Position numbers and translations under genes: made by a program. A stretch of 41,541 nt of DNA from Methylomonas koyamae (GTDB lineage: Bacteria; Pseudomonadota; Gammaproteobacteria; Methylococcales; Methylomonadaceae): contig NZ_LUUK01000176.1 of assembly GCF_001644025.1 (NCBI RefSeq), positions 1 through 41,541 of the forward strand, written 5' to 3'. Positions 41,053 through 41,541 of the stretch are shown piece after piece; the stretch's first letter is position 1; each line of letters begins with the position of its first letter. The notes under the pieces were generated by a model that ran no database searches, had not been told where the DNA came from, and worked only from the letters and a program-made list of their open reading frames with translations.

Positions 41053-41541
41053 TTAGTGGGTGTCGCTAAACCGGTCGACCACGAGCTTGCCGCCGGAAAT
41101 CACCAAATCCGGATATTCCAGCAATTTCAGATTCTCGGTGGGATCGCCGCGCACCGCGATCAAATCGGCCGGTGCCCCCGGCATTAAACTGCCGAGCAAG
41201 GCTTGGTTTACATGTAAACCCGCCTTGGAGGTGGCGGTGCGCAGGACTTCCAGTGCATCCATGCCGGCAAGGTGCCGTAAGTACAGCAATTCCTGAGCGT
41301 CTATGCCCCAAGGAATGTCGGGATGGGCGATTTCCGCCCCGTACAAAAATTCGCCGCCCAGCGCCGCGAAGCGGCTGGCATTTTTTGCGACACCGGCGCA
41401 CTGCGCCAAGGTATCTATCGTTGAAACCATCTTGACGCCCTGAGCGACGGCGCGCCTTAGTTGGGCCTCGGGCAGTTCTTCGCAAGGTGTGTGCGCCCAT
41501 TCGTCGACGCCGGCCTCCAACGCAATTTGCGCGCCGCGCGG
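41053..41541 (-). CDS. Amidohydrolase family protein (C-terminal part; start outside window)
   Basis: The frame is open to the window edge, so the N-terminal part is missing. The visible 162 residues begin ALEAGVDEWAHTPCEELP, continue through GAEIAHPDIPWGIDAQELLY and the conserved C-terminal barrel and small-domain segment GSLMPGAPADLIAVRGDPTE, and end VVDRF. This is the usual end of metal-dependent imidazolonepropionase/dipeptidase-like amidohydrolases. The first metal-binding HxH would lie upstream. Substrate unknown. Confidence 0.85.
   Translation of the reverse strand, partial: PRGAQIALEAGVDEWAHTPCEELPEAQLRRAVAQGVKMVSTIDTLAQCAGVAKNASRFAALGGEFLYGAEIAHPDIPWGIDAQELLYLRHLAGMDALEVLRTATSKAGLHVNQALLGSLMPGAPADLIAVRGDPTENLKLLEYPDLVISGGKLVVDRFSDTH

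Overview
The window looks like the chromosome of a gammaproteobacterium. It has moderately high GC and an enterobacterial/pseudomonad-like gene set: a CysI-type sulfite reductase with a DUF934 partner, AmpG, YajD, Tag, PepN, PsiE, TrmB and a split his operon. General protein character suggests a methanotroph of the Methylococcales (Methylomonas-like), but no methane-oxidation gene lies in the window, so that placement is inference.

Left core region (1-21094). A partial C-terminal processing protease is followed by DUF934 and the sulfite/nitrite reductase (minus strand), an NhaD antiporter, an AmpG-like permease, a membrane-anchored lytic transglycosylase and a YheT-like hydrolase. A tight run follows: moaA, an HNH protein, tag and a HugZ-like FMN protein, then a 1093-residue MASE1-CHASE-PAS-GGDEF-EAL protein. 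After a convergent unknown membrane-anchored protein comes a complete SsuABC/TauABC-type ABC importer operon. It ends in a yigZ gene broken by one extra G. A 53-residue membrane protein and purC close this part.

Integrated element (21095-31139). A 54-bp direct repeat ends the region on both sides. The right copy is the 3' part of an intact tRNA-Thr(CGT) gene; the left copy is an orphan tRNA fragment. The roughly 10-kb unit encodes a tyrosine integrase (with a possible 22-codon leader ORF), an unknown AT-rich gene, and a four-gene overlapping replication operon (small DNA-binding protein, unknown, Toprim primase, DUF927 helicase). Next comes a striking non-coding segment: thirteen perfect GGGGGA motifs within about 270 bp, bounded by a 29-bp inverted repeat, then an AT-rich stretch, a 50-bp direct repeat and four DnaA-box-like sites. 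This looks like a replication origin. Beyond it lie a P4 Ash-like region, a RadC/JAMM protein, a serine recombinase with a repeat-rich upstream region, and an AT-rich two-gene cargo next to the tRNA: a 69-residue unknown and a Clp-fold SDH-type serine protease. No capsid, terminase, relaxase or mating gene is present. The element therefore looks like a self-replicating satellite or integrated plasmid-like element that depends on a helper for transfer.

Right core region (31140-41541). On the minus strand, in transcription order, are moaB, DUF423, psiE-like, pepN, hisB, hisH, hisA, hisF and hisI, closely packed and running towards the tRNA. On the plus strand are an AI-2E family permease, a small unknown protein and trmB. 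A partial amidohydrolase closes the window.
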